From contig CADCOF010000242.1 of the NCBI GenBank assembly GCA_902802975.1, forward strand, positions 1 through 7,473: a stretch of 7,473 nucleotides of DNA, written 5' to 3'. Source of the stretch: an uncultured Ruminococcus sp. (GTDB lineage Bacteria; Bacillota; Clostridia; Oscillospirales; Acutalibacteraceae). The translations under genes were made by a program, and so were the position numbers. The notes beneath the pieces were generated by a model, which was not told the origin of the DNA, searched no databases, and was given only the letters and a program-made list of their open reading frames with translations. Within the stretch, counting starts at the first letter, position 1. The number at the start of each line of letters is the position of its first letter. Shown here one piece after another: positions 1 through 5,678 of the stretch.

Positions 1-140
1 GCACCGAAAAAACTATCTGTGCGGAGTTATCCTTCGTTTACGATAAACTCGGACGGAATCTGCCCGCGGGCGCATGCCCGCCGCCCGGTGCCCATGCGGG
101 CACACGCAGTTCGCACACGAACTCTCTAGATAAACAATAA
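1..140 (+). CDS. C-terminal end of an unidentified protein (partial)
   Basis: An open frame enters from the left edge (codons begin at base 3) and stops at TAA 138-140. About the first 18 residues, containing ICAELSFVYDK, look like genuine protein and faintly recall the last beta-strand of a hotdog-fold protein such as FabZ; this is only a hunch. The remaining residues are Pro/Gly/Ala-rich and are encoded by a cluster of perfect short palindromes (66-123), so the original end may have been replaced by a repeat insertion. A second frame is also open until TAG 127-129 but reads as arginine-rich shadow sequence. An intrinsic terminator begins three bases after the TAA, which supports a + strand gene ending here. 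Function unknown. Confidence 0.4.
   Translation, partial: TEKTICAELSFVYDKLGRNLPAGACPPPGAHAGTRSSHTNSLDKQ
66..123. repeat. Cluster of three perfect 6-bp palindromes
   Basis: Three consecutive perfect hairpins have 6-bp stems and 4-nt loops: GCGGGC/GCCCGC (66-81, loop GCAT), GTGCCC/GGGCAC (88-103, loop ATGC) and AGTTCG/CGAACT (108-123, loop CACA). The first two loops are reverse complements of each other and could kiss. The block is clearly more GC-rich than its surroundings and overlaps the end of the leftmost reading frame, which suggests a REP-like interspersed element. Whether it is multicopy cannot be seen from this window. Confidence 0.6.
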
Positions 141-142
141 AT

Positions 143-186
143 AAGACCTGCGTCATACACTATGTTTGGCGCGGGTTTTGATTTTG
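143..186 (+). terminator. Intrinsic terminator after the leftmost gene
   Basis: Arms 143-154 and 168-179 pair over 12 positions with three G-U wobbles, around a 13-nt loop. The T-rich run TTTTGATTTT follows. It starts three bases after the stop codon at 138-140, so it fits as the end of the leftmost transcript. Confidence 0.65.
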
Positions 187-218
187 CGTCACAAGTAAAT
201 TATGAGCGCGAATTGGGA

Positions 219-252
219 GCGGCGGCACGCCGCACGCAAAAAAATTTTTTTT
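219..252. other. GC hairpin followed by A7T8 tract
   Basis: A perfect 6-bp hairpin (GCGGCG/CGCCGC, loop GCA, 219-233) is followed after four bases by seven A and eight T (238-252). It is not a good terminator because the A-run separates stem and T-run. The A/T tract probably serves the promoter at 267; the hairpin has no clear role. Confidence 0.4.
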
Positions 253-298
253 GTAATTAAAAACTGTTGACATTATGACCAAAATTGGATATTATAAT
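241..298 (+). promoter_or_regulatory. Strong promoter with UP-like element
   Basis: TTGACA at 267-272 is a perfect -35 hexamer. TATTAT at 290-295 lies 17 nt downstream; TATAAT at 293-298 is an alternative -10 with 20-nt spacing. The A/T tract at 241-256 just upstream matches the UP-element pattern (A-run, T-run, then A-rich) at the right distance from the -35. It should drive the 52-codon gene at 329. Confidence 0.75.
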
Positions 299-328
299 AG
301 TAACGGAATTTTTACGGAGGTGTAATAT

Positions 329-487
329 ATGAAAGAAGAAAAAAATGGAACTTTGGGGATCATCATTGCAATAGTGACATTTGCAGCTGCAGTGTCGGCT
401 GCTGTTACCGCTTTTCTTGTTGTAAATGAAAAGAAAAAGAGAGACGAGGAAGAGCTTGAACGCTATCTCGATTGCTCCATTCAGTAA
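329..487 (+). CDS. 52-residue single-pass membrane protein, function unknown
   Basis: ATG at 329 is preceded by GGAGGTG (316-322) at 6-nt spacing, an excellent ribosome binding site, and the frame ends with TAA at 485-487. The protein has a short charged N-terminus (MKEEKNG), one hydrophobic segment at about residues 9-32 rich in Ala, Ile and Val, then a very charged tail (about 33-45, Lys/Arg followed by Glu) ending in LDCSIQ. The positive residues directly after the helix favour a cytoplasmic C-terminus and an N-out topology. It is flanked by its own strong promoter and intrinsic terminator, so it is a monocistronic small gene and not a random frame. There is no signal-peptidase site or lipobox. 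I do not recognise a family; roles such as a membrane-bound regulator or stress peptide are possible but nothing in the sequence decides between them. Confidence 0.75.
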   Translation: MKEEKNGTLGIIIAIVTFAAAVSAAVTAFLVVNEKKKRDEEELERYLDCSIQ

Positions 488-490
488 CAG

Positions 491-527
491 ACAGGGCAGC
501 TTGTTTTTCAGGCTGCTCTGTTTCTTT
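491..527 (+). terminator. Intrinsic terminator of the small membrane protein gene
   Basis: Arms 491-503 and 509-521 form a 13-bp stem with two G-U wobbles around a TTTTT loop, followed by TTTCTTT. It begins three bases after the stop codon at 485-487. Confidence 0.85.
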
Positions 528-593
528 AAATGTTCACAAAAAAACATAGTGATTGACGTTTTCTTTTGTGCTTGATTAATGATTGGAGGCAAT

Positions 594-1178
594 ATGGAAG
601 ATATTATTGAGTCTATCTATTATTTTGATCACAGTGTTCTGCTTTATATTCAGGAACATCTGCGCTTTGATCTGATGACGCCGGTTATGCAAATTATTTC
701 AAAAAGCGTAAATATTGGCGCATTGTGGATTTTCATCGGTTTGGTATTTTTGTGCTTTAAGCGTACTCGCATGGCAGGCGTGGTCATGATGTCTTCTCTT
801 CTTATCGGATTATTAGTTAACAATGTGCTGATAAAAGGTACTGTCGATCGCACTCGCCCCTATGATACATATTCCGATCTGATAACGCTTATCCAAAAGC
901 CAACCGATTCGTCGTTCGCATCCGGACATACAACCGCATCATTCGCCGCCGCAAGCGCGCTGGCACCGTTTTTGCAAAAGCCCGTAGCGGCCATAGTTGT
1001 GGCGTACGCCGCTTTGGTTGCGTATTCACGTCTATACCTGGGGGTTCATTATCCAACCGACGTTATATGCGGCTGTATGATAGGTATATCGGCAGGTTTG
1101 TTTGCGTATTATATCTACTCTCGTAAGTTCGATTTGAAAAAATATAAACTCTACAAAGTTGAAAATGAAGAAATATGA
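594..1178 (+). CDS. PAP2-family membrane phosphatase
   Basis: This is a 194-residue integral membrane phosphatase of the PAP2 superfamily, acting on lipid phosphates or pyrophosphates such as undecaprenyl pyrophosphate or phosphatidic-acid-type lipids; the substrate cannot be told from sequence. All three catalytic motifs are present: K81-x6-R88-P89, S110-G111-H112 (the nucleophile-activating motif, here ASGH instead of the usual PSGH), and S145-R146-x5-H152-x3-D156. Hydrophobic segments lie at about 39-55, 61-78, 112-126, 130-144 and 155-174, giving the usual bundle with a short lysine-rich tail. GGAGG (585-589) lies 4 nt before ATG 594. An in-frame ATG at 579 would overlap this site and is rejected. 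A weak promoter (TTGACG 553-558) may lie in the gap after the previous terminator. It appears to be transcribed alone. Confidence 0.9.
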   Translation: MEDIIESIYYFDHSVLLYIQEHLRFDLMTPVMQIISKSVNIGALWIFIGLVFLCFKRTRMAGVVMMSSLLIGLLVNNVLIKGTVDRTRPYDTYSDLITLIQKPTDSSFASGHTTASFAAASALAPFLQKPVAAIVVAYAALVAYSRLYLGVHYPTDVICGCMIGISAGLFAYYIYSRKFDLKKYKLYKVENEEI

Positions 1179-1200
1179 TTTCAGTAATCAAATCTAAATG

Positions 1201-1237
1201 TTTGGCATTACTTAATAATGCCGAAATTATTCTTTTG
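1201..1237 (+). terminator. Probable terminator after the PAP2 gene
   Basis: TTTGGCATTA (1201-1210) pairs with TAATGCCGAA (1216-1225) over 10 bp including one wobble, with a 5-nt loop. The following stretch is T-rich but interrupted (TTATTCTTTT), so termination may be partial. Confidence 0.55.
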
Positions 1238-1295
1238 TGTTTATATATTTTTATACATATCGAAAAATAAAATAAGAATAATTACTGTTTTACTC

Positions 1296-1324
1296 TTGAT
1301 TTATATGAGAAATTGTGGTAGAAT
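1296..1324 (+). promoter_or_regulatory. Promoter of the NrdD-like small gene
   Basis: TTGATT (1296-1301) and TAGAAT (1319-1324) are separated by exactly 17 nt. Predicted transcription start is near 1331, giving a leader of about 58 nt with a small 5-bp hairpin (GACCT/AGGTC) before the GGAGG site. Confidence 0.65.
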
Positions 1325-1388
1325 AATACTCAACGGATGACCTGTTTTGAATAGGTCGGTTTACGAATCTTGAATGGAGGATTTTATC

Positions 1389-1676
1389 ATGGTTGTAAAT
1401 GTAAGCGGCGGTACTATTTCTGAAGAAGAGAAGCAGGCATATATGAAATATGTTATCAGTAAACATTCTGATCAGAAAATAACCGGTCTTGATATCAATT
1501 TGGACGGTGATTATGTTGATCTGAAATATTATTATGAACCAAAAGATTTTGAGCGTATCAGAAGAATCACAGGCTACCTTGTAGGTACTCTCGATCATTG
1601 GAATAACGGCAAGAGAGCAGAGGAACGCGACAGAGTAAAGCACGATGTTTCGGTTTCCGTTATGGAGCAAATTTAG
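1389..1676 (+). CDS. 95-residue NrdD-like small protein (anaerobic ribonucleotide reductase fragment family)
   Basis: ATG 1389 has GGAGG (1376-1380) 8 nt upstream; an earlier in-frame ATG at 1374 overlaps that site and is rejected. The C-terminal half carries the block RITGYLVGTLDHWNNGKRAE followed by DRVKH (about residues 59-85). This resembles the segment of class III ribonucleotide reductase NrdD that reads S/R-V-x-G-Y...WN-x-GK...E-x-DR. It lacks the rest of NrdD: no ATP cone, no zinc Cys pairs (no cysteine at all) and no glycyl-radical RGxxG-type end. It therefore cannot be a reductase itself. I recall that similar short Clostridia proteins are labelled as anaerobic ribonucleoside-triphosphate reductase on this block alone. 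The N-terminal part (acidic and beta-like, about 20-50) is unrecognised. Its own promoter and terminator make it a stand-alone unit, with no nrdD or nrdG nearby. Real function unknown. Confidence 0.8.
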   Translation: MVVNVSGGTISEEEKQAYMKYVISKHSDQKITGLDINLDGDYVDLKYYYEPKDFERIRRITGYLVGTLDHWNNGKRAEERDRVKHDVSVSVMEQI

Positions 1677-1694
1677 TTCTTGTTTTTGATAGGG

Positions 1695-1727
1695 AAGGCA
1701 CTGCTGAAAATGCGGTGCCTTTTTTTG
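1695..1727 (+). terminator. Intrinsic terminator of the NrdD-like gene
   Basis: AAGGCACTGC (1695-1704) pairs with GCGGTGCCTT (1712-1721) over 10 bp with one wobble and a 7-nt loop, followed by an uninterrupted T-run to 1726. A textbook strong terminator. Confidence 0.92.
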
Positions 1728-1846
1728 ATATGTAAATTATGAAACAATTGCTGTCAGACGTAATATTATATAATAGGAGTTATGGAGTGAAGATCAACAA
1801 TTTTTAAGCGGCGGGAAATAATTTTTGATTAATTTGAAAAAAGCTA

Positions 1847-1875
1847 TTGACATATACCGGTTTTAATGCTATTAT
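1847..1875 (+). promoter_or_regulatory. Promoter of the lysine riboswitch-dapA transcript
   Basis: A perfect TTGACA (1847-1852) and TATTAT (1870-1875) are separated by 17 nt. Predicted start is near 1882, only a few bases before the riboswitch P1 helix, which is the usual geometry. Confidence 0.85.
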
Positions 1876-1886
1876 GAATTTAATGC

Positions 1887-2061
1887 AATTATGATAGAGG
1901 TGCAGATGCTAAGAGTACCGCTGTAAAAAGGCTTCGCAGGCTATGTGCAGCGCGAAAGGCGTATCTGCCGAAAGGTAAGTCAGGCGTAAGCTTACCTTGG
2001 TAATGCGGACAATATCCGTAGTACTGTCGCCGGTCAGACTGTGCGGAGAGCTATCTTAATT
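1887..2061 (+). promoter_or_regulatory. Lysine riboswitch (L-box)
   Basis: The leader shows the conserved L-box blocks in order: GATAGAGGTGC, AGAGTA, GCGAAAGGCG...GCCGAAAGG, the AAGTCAGGCGTAAGCTTACC helix, ACTGTC...CGGTCAGACTGTG and GGAGAGCTATCTT. P1 is formed by 1887-1897 with 2051-2061 (GATAG/CTATC plus AATT/AATT). The riboswitch family is known to bind L-lysine and, when bound, keep P1 closed so that the downstream terminator forms. Here the 3' strand of P1 is also complementary to a segment just before the terminator, as that mechanism needs. It controls dapA and, by read-through, probably lysA. Confidence 0.95.
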
Positions 2062-2129
2062 ATGAGAAACACTCCTTATGTTTTCGTGTTTTGATTGATT
2101 TGGATAGCCGATGTATATCGGCTTTTTTT
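2050..2129 (+). terminator. Riboswitch expression platform: antiterminator and terminator
   Basis: The terminator is AGCCGAT (2106-2112), loop GTAT, ATCGGCT (2117-2123), then T-run to 2129. The alternative pairing is GCTATC (2050-2055, P1 3' strand) with GATAGC (2103-2108), which takes up the first three bases of the terminator stem. High lysine should favour P1 and termination; low lysine should favour the antiterminator and read-through into dapA. Confidence 0.9.
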
Positions 2130-2162
2130 GTTGCAGTAATTTATTATAAGGAGAGTTTATTT

Positions 2163-3053
2163 ATGGCAAAGAATACTATTTTTACGGGAGCAGCTACAGC
2201 CTTGATTACACCGCTCAACGAGAAGGGCATTGATTTTGAGAATTTCGGAAGATTGATCGATTGGCAGATAGAGCAGGGCATAGACGCGCTTGTTATCTGC
2301 GGCACAACGGGCGAGGCGTCCACATTGACAGACGCAGAGCATAAGGCCGCTATTAAGTTCGCTGTTGAGAGAATTGCGGGAAGAGTACCGATGATCGCAG
2401 GAACAGGCGGAAACGACACGGCATACGCTATTGAGCTTACAAAGTACGCGTGTGAAGTCGGCGCGGACGCGTGTCTTGTTGTAACTCCGTACTACAACAA
2501 GGCGACACAGAACGGTCTTGTAAAGATGTTTACGGCAATTGCCGATGCATCAACAAAGCCGCTTATCCTCTATAACATTCCCGGAAGAACGGGCGTAAAT
2601 ATTGGAGTCGAGGCGTTCAAGAAGCTAATGACTCACCCGAATATCGCGGCTGTAAAGGAAGCAAGCGGCAATCTTTCGCAGTGCATTAGCGAGATTTACG
2701 CGTGCGGCGAATATCTCGATTTTTACAGCGGCAACGATGATCAGACTCTCCCGATTCTTTCAATCGGCGGCGTGGGCGTAATTTCCGTTTTGTCAAACCT
2801 TCTTCCTAAGGAAACAAGCGAGATGGTACACAAGTACCTTAATGGCGATCTTGCCGCTGCAACCAAGATGCAGGTTGAATATTTGCCGCTTATCAATGCG
2901 CTGTTCTCGGAAGTAAACCCGATTCCCGCAAAGGCAGCAATGGCAAAGCTCGGTTTCTGTGAGAACTACCTGAGAATGCCGCTTACTCCTATGGAAGAGG
3001 CACACGCTGAGGTTCTTTACAGCGAAATGAGAAAAGCAGGATTAAATATTTGA
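2163..3053 (+). CDS. dapA: 4-hydroxy-tetrahydrodipicolinate synthase
   Basis: This cytoplasmic TIM-barrel enzyme condenses pyruvate with aspartate semialdehyde, the committed step to diaminopimelate and lysine. The 296-residue length is typical. Key residues by alignment with E. coli DapA: T48-T49 in GTTGE (47-51), Y111 from the neighbouring subunit, Y137 in LYNIPGRT with R142, the Schiff-base lysine K165 in AAVKEASGNL, and the GVGVIS strand at 203-208. The start is ATG 2163, with AAGGAGAG (2148-2155) at 7-nt spacing. The upstream in-frame ATG at 2091 would put 24 residues across the riboswitch terminator and is rejected. At the E. coli lysine-feedback positions S48, A49, H53, H56, N80, E84 and Y106 this protein has A52, S53, D57, H60, N84, Y88 and Y110, so feedback inhibition may be weak and the riboswitch the main control (inference). 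Confidence 0.97.
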   Translation: MAKNTIFTGAATALITPLNEKGIDFENFGRLIDWQIEQGIDALVICGTTGEASTLTDAEHKAAIKFAVERIAGRVPMIAGTGGNDTAYAIELTKYACEVGADACLVVTPYYNKATQNGLVKMFTAIADASTKPLILYNIPGRTGVNIGVEAFKKLMTHPNIAAVKEASGNLSQCISEIYACGEYLDFYSGNDDQTLPILSIGGVGVISVLSNLLPKETSEMVHKYLNGDLAAATKMQVEYLPLINALFSEVNPIPAKAAMAKLGFCENYLRMPLTPMEEAHAEVLYSEMRKAGLNI

Positions 3054-3088
3054 GTGTGGAGTTTGGAGAGTTGAGAGTGGAGTTGTGT
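3054..3088 (+). repeat. Degenerate GAGTGGA-type heptamer tandem
   Basis: Directly after the dapA stop, five 7-base units run head to tail: GTGTGGA, GTTTGGA, GAGTTGA, GAGTGGA, GTTGTGT. It is a purine-rich, low-complexity tract. It roughly complements the YYACTAR heptamers at 3174-3201, so the spacer may be one repeat element with inverted ends. Confidence 0.6.
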
Positions 3089-3173
3089 TTAGCTTATAGT
3101 TTATCTCTCTACCATTCTTTTATAGTATAGTGGATACATGATTAGTCGTTATTCTTCCCAAAAACCATACTCC

Positions 3174-3201
3174 TCACTAATCACTAGTTACTAGCCACTA
3201 G
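3174..3201 (+). repeat. Tandem heptamer repeat, consensus YYACTAR
   Basis: Four perfect-register 7-base units: TCACTAA, TCACTAG, TTACTAG, CCACTAG, located 44 nt before the lysA start. This resembles short tandemly repeated heptamers known from intergenic DNA of several bacteria. No promoter or terminator is convincing in the dapA-lysA gap, so lysA is probably reached by transcription from dapA. Confidence 0.7.
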
Positions 3202-3244
3202 CGCCCAATGCCACTCGATGTGAAAATAATAGGAAGTGATTACA

Positions 3245-4540
3245 ATGATATGTGATAATTTGTCGGTCAATGAAAACGGACATTTAGTGTTTGCAGGGAA
3301 AGATACCGTTGAAATGGCAAAGAAATACGGGACTCCGCTTATGCTTTTGGACGAGGGAAAGATACGTGAAAAATGCTCGATATACCGCAGGGCTATGCAG
3401 GAGTATTTCACACCGGATTCGATGCCGCTGTTTGCCAGCAAAGCATTGAGCTTTAAATATATATATAAAATTGCCGCAAGCGAAAACATCGGTATCGACT
3501 GCGTTTCCGGCGGTGAGATTTATACCGCATTCAAGGCTGGCTTTCCGCTGGAGCGCGCTTATTTCCACGGCAACAGTAAGACCGATGAGGAAATCAGGTT
3601 CGCTATTGAACACGGCGTGGGTCACTTCGTGTGTGACAGCGTGGAAGAGGTTACTGCTGTAAACGAAATAGCGCAGACGCTTGGCAAAACGCAAAGGATA
3701 CTTCTGCGCATCACTCCCGGTATTGATCCTCACACGCATAAGAAAATATCAACGGGCAGCGTTGATTCAAAGTTTGGTGTGGCTATCGAAACAAATCAGG
3801 CGTATGAGCTTGTTGAGGGCGTTCTGAAACTCGGCAGCATTGAACTGACAGGTTTTCATTGTCATATCGGTTCGCAGATTTTCGAATATGAGCCTTTCTG
3901 TGACGCCGCAAAGATCATGATCAAATTCATCGCTGATGTTAAGCGTATGTATGGCTATGAGGCGCAGCAGCTTAATCTCGGCGGCGGTATGGCCGTTCGC
4001 TACACCGAAGATGACCCCGAAATAGATTATGCCGCCAACATCAAGGGCATTGCCGACATCGTGAAGGAATTGTGTGCAGAAAACGATGTGAAAATGCCGC
4101 AGATCCTCATGGAGCCGGGCAGAAGTATTGTTGCAGACGCGGGTCTTACTCTTTATACAGCCGGATATCTGAAAGAGATCACAGGCGTTAAAAACTACAT
4201 ATCCATAGACGGCGGTATGACGGATAATCCTAGATTTACGCTTTATCAGTCGCCGTATACGGTCGTTGTTGCCAACAGAATGAATGAAGCGTGCGACTAC
4301 AAGTGTACTGTTGCCGGTCGCTGCTGTGAGAGCGGCGATATCATTCAGGAAGACGTGATGATGCCCAAGCCCCGCCGTCATGATATTATCGCAGTTATGA
4401 CTACAGGCGCATATAATTATGCTATGGCAAGTCATTACAATAAAGTTCCGAAGCCCGAAGTGGTTATGATTAATGGTGATGATGATTTCACGGTTATCAG
4501 ACGTGAGACTTATGAATCAATGATCTCAAACGAGATCTGA
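3245..4540 (+). CDS. lysA: Diaminopimelate decarboxylase
   Basis: This PLP-dependent fold-type III enzyme converts meso-diaminopimelate to L-lysine and CO2, the last step of lysine synthesis. The 431 residues fit the family. An alanine-racemase-like barrel carries the PLP lysine K66 (FASKAL), H207-I-G-S (HIGSQ), the phosphate-binding GGG 246-248 and E290-P-G-R. The C-terminal beta domain supplies the active-site loop GRCCESGD (358-365; C361-E362 correspond to the usual CES/CEs motif) and GAYNYAMAS near 388-396 with its PLP-contacting Tyr. ATG 3245 has AGGAAGTG (3231-3238) at 6-nt spacing; the GTG at 3236 lies inside that site and is rejected. It follows dapA by 191 nt with a repeat-filled spacer and ends in its own terminator, so dapA-lysA is a probable riboswitch-controlled pair lacking the middle pathway genes. 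Confidence 0.96.
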   Translation: MICDNLSVNENGHLVFAGKDTVEMAKKYGTPLMLLDEGKIREKCSIYRRAMQEYFTPDSMPLFASKALSFKYIYKIAASENIGIDCVSGGEIYTAFKAGFPLERAYFHGNSKTDEEIRFAIEHGVGHFVCDSVEEVTAVNEIAQTLGKTQRILLRITPGIDPHTHKKISTGSVDSKFGVAIETNQAYELVEGVLKLGSIELTGFHCHIGSQIFEYEPFCDAAKIMIKFIADVKRMYGYEAQQLNLGGGMAVRYTEDDPEIDYAANIKGIADIVKELCAENDVKMPQILMEPGRSIVADAGLTLYTAGYLKEITGVKNYISIDGGMTDNPRFTLYQSPYTVVVANRMNEACDYKCTVAGRCCESGDIIQEDVMMPKPRRHDIIAVMTTGAYNYAMASHYNKVPKPEVVMINGDDDFTVIRRETYESMISNEI

Positions 4541-4555
4541 ATAAAATATTAGATT

Positions 4556-4608
4556 ATATATGTTGCTTAATTTCGCTTGTCGTTTTTTGAGCAGCATATA
4601 TTTTTATT
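4556..4608 (+). terminator. Probable terminator after lysA
   Basis: ATATATGTTGCT (4556-4567) pairs with AGCAGCATATAT (4590-4601) over 12 bp with one wobble and a 22-nt loop, followed by TTTTTATT. The long loop and AT-rich base of the stem make it less certain than others here. It ends only about 12 nt before the next start codon. Confidence 0.7.
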
Positions 4609-4620
4609 GAGTCATTTATT

Positions 4621-5130
4621 ATGGAACAATGGGATGCTTACAACAAAGACCTTGAATTGATAGACGGCATCGTATTATCAAGAGGAGAACAGATACCGGA
4701 CGGTCTTTTTCACCTTGTGTGTGATATTATTGTGCAGCACACCGATGGAGATTATCTTATAATGCAGCGTGATCCTAAAAAGCATTACGGTTCTATGTGG
4801 GAGGCAACGGCGGGAGGTTCCGCTTTGCGAGGTGAGTCTCCGATACAATGCGCTGTTCGGGAATTGTATGAAGAGACCGGTATTATGTCGGACTCACTGA
4901 CAGAAGTGGGGAAAGTAGCTGACGAACAATGTCATTCGATATATGTGGAATATCTCTGTATTACCGATCATGATAAAATGTCGGTAAAGCTTCAAATAGG
5001 CGAAACGTCGGATTTTCGATGGGTGGACAAGAATACGCTGTTAAGTATGAAAAATGATGAGCTTATTACGGAGCGTACGCAGATGTTTATAGATGAGTTG
5101 AAGTGGGATCGAAATGGTATATGCAATTGA
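4621..5130 (+). CDS. Nudix hydrolase
   Basis: This 169-residue protein should hydrolyse a nucleoside diphosphate linked to another moiety. A complete Nudix box lies at 66-88: G66-x5-E72-x7-R80-E81-L82-x-E84-E85-x-G87-I88, which binds the catalytic divalent metal. The preceding GSMWEATAGG and the N-terminal WDAYN...GLFHLVCDI pattern resemble the Nudix subgroup related to isopentenyl-diphosphate isomerase and E. coli YfcD, so the substrate could be a nucleotide or a prenyl diphosphate. The start ATG 4621 has no recognisable Shine-Dalgarno upstream and no better in-frame start. A possible promoter (TTGTCG 4577-4582, TATTTT 4599-4604) would place the 5' end about 10 nt before the ATG, giving a nearly leaderless message (inference). 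It overlaps the next gene by 17 nt. Confidence 0.93.
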   Translation: MEQWDAYNKDLELIDGIVLSRGEQIPDGLFHLVCDIIVQHTDGDYLIMQRDPKKHYGSMWEATAGGSALRGESPIQCAVRELYEETGIMSDSLTEVGKVADEQCHSIYVEYLCITDHDKMSVKLQIGETSDFRWVDKNTLLSMKNDELITERTQMFIDELKWDRNGICN

Positions 5131-5662
5131 ATTGTTCTTTAACAAAGAGCTTGAAGACGAGATAATGACGCTTGCAAAAAAGATCGCGGATAAAGGGTTG
5201 AGTACAAAATATCTTGAATGGGAAACAAGACCCCATGTTACGCTTGCATGCTTTAATGATATTGATGAAAACGACTGTAAAAAGCGGCTGCGGGAATTTG
5301 CAGACAGTCACAACTCCGTTAAGGTGAATTTTGATTCTGTGGGAATGTTTACCGATACACGGGTGATATTTTTGCCTCCGACAATGACGCAAAGTATGTA
5401 CCTTTTGCATGAGGAACTTCACAGATCAATGTCTGGTTTTGATACGCGGGGTTATGAGTGGTATCTTCCGGGAGGCTGGGTGCCGCATTGTGCAATTGCG
5501 CTGATGTCCGGTGATGAACAAGAATTGTTTTTCAAGGCAAGTGAGCTTGTTTTGCGTGAATTCAAAAAGAGTGAAGGCTTTTTTTCATCTGTTGGTCTTG
5601 TAAAAATATCGTTCCCCGTTGAGGAACTTGAATGTGAAGAGCTTGCAAGTACGTATCTCTGA
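5114..5662 (+). CDS. 2H phosphoesterase-like protein (2'-5' RNA ligase / cyclic phosphodiesterase family)
   Basis: The 182-residue protein has the two-lobed pattern of the 2H superfamily, which uses two H-x-T/S motifs to open cyclic phosphates or 2'-5' linkages in RNA or nucleotides. Motif one is R39-P-H41-V-T43-L. Motif two is V123-P-H125-C-A127-I-A-L, 84 residues later, where the expected Thr or Ser is Ala (codon GCA). Both histidines are intact but one hydroxyl is missing, so activity may be reduced or altered. Loss of the second hydroxyl is a direct reading of the sequence; its consequence is inference. ATG 5114 lies inside the end of the Nudix gene (stop 5128-5130) with only a weak GTGGGA-type site, so translation is probably coupled to it. 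birA follows after 16 nt, placing all three in one transcript. Confidence 0.85.
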   Translation: MVYAIELFFNKELEDEIMTLAKKIADKGLSTKYLEWETRPHVTLACFNDIDENDCKKRLREFADSHNSVKVNFDSVGMFTDTRVIFLPPTMTQSMYLLHEELHRSMSGFDTRGYEWYLPGGWVPHCAIALMSGDEQELFFKASELVLREFKKSEGFFSSVGLVKISFPVEELECEELASTYL

Positions 5663-5678
5663 ATTTGGAGAGAGAATT

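Noticed and set aside
257..592. 111-codon minus-strand open frame
   Set aside because: It is antisense to the small membrane protein gene, crosses its promoter and terminator, and has low-complexity Phe/Lys/Ser composition.
1748..1774. Second promoter before the riboswitch (TTGCTG / TATAAT)
   Set aside because: Spacing is only 15 nt and the -35 is poor; the 1847-1875 promoter is far better placed.
2091..2162. N-terminal extension of dapA from ATG 2091
   Set aside because: It would be translated from inside the riboswitch terminator; ATG 2163 has an ideal ribosome binding site and gives the standard DapA N-terminus.
3098..3128. Promoter for lysA in the dapA-lysA gap
   Set aside because: A TATAGT-like -10 exists but no acceptable -35 is found at 16-18 nt.
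3174..3201. Heptamer tandem as a CRISPR array
   Set aside because: Units are 7 bases with no spacers; it is a simple tandem repeat.
3767..4435. 222-codon minus-strand open frame
   Set aside because: It is antisense to lysA, has no ribosome binding site or family motif, and results from lysA codon bias.
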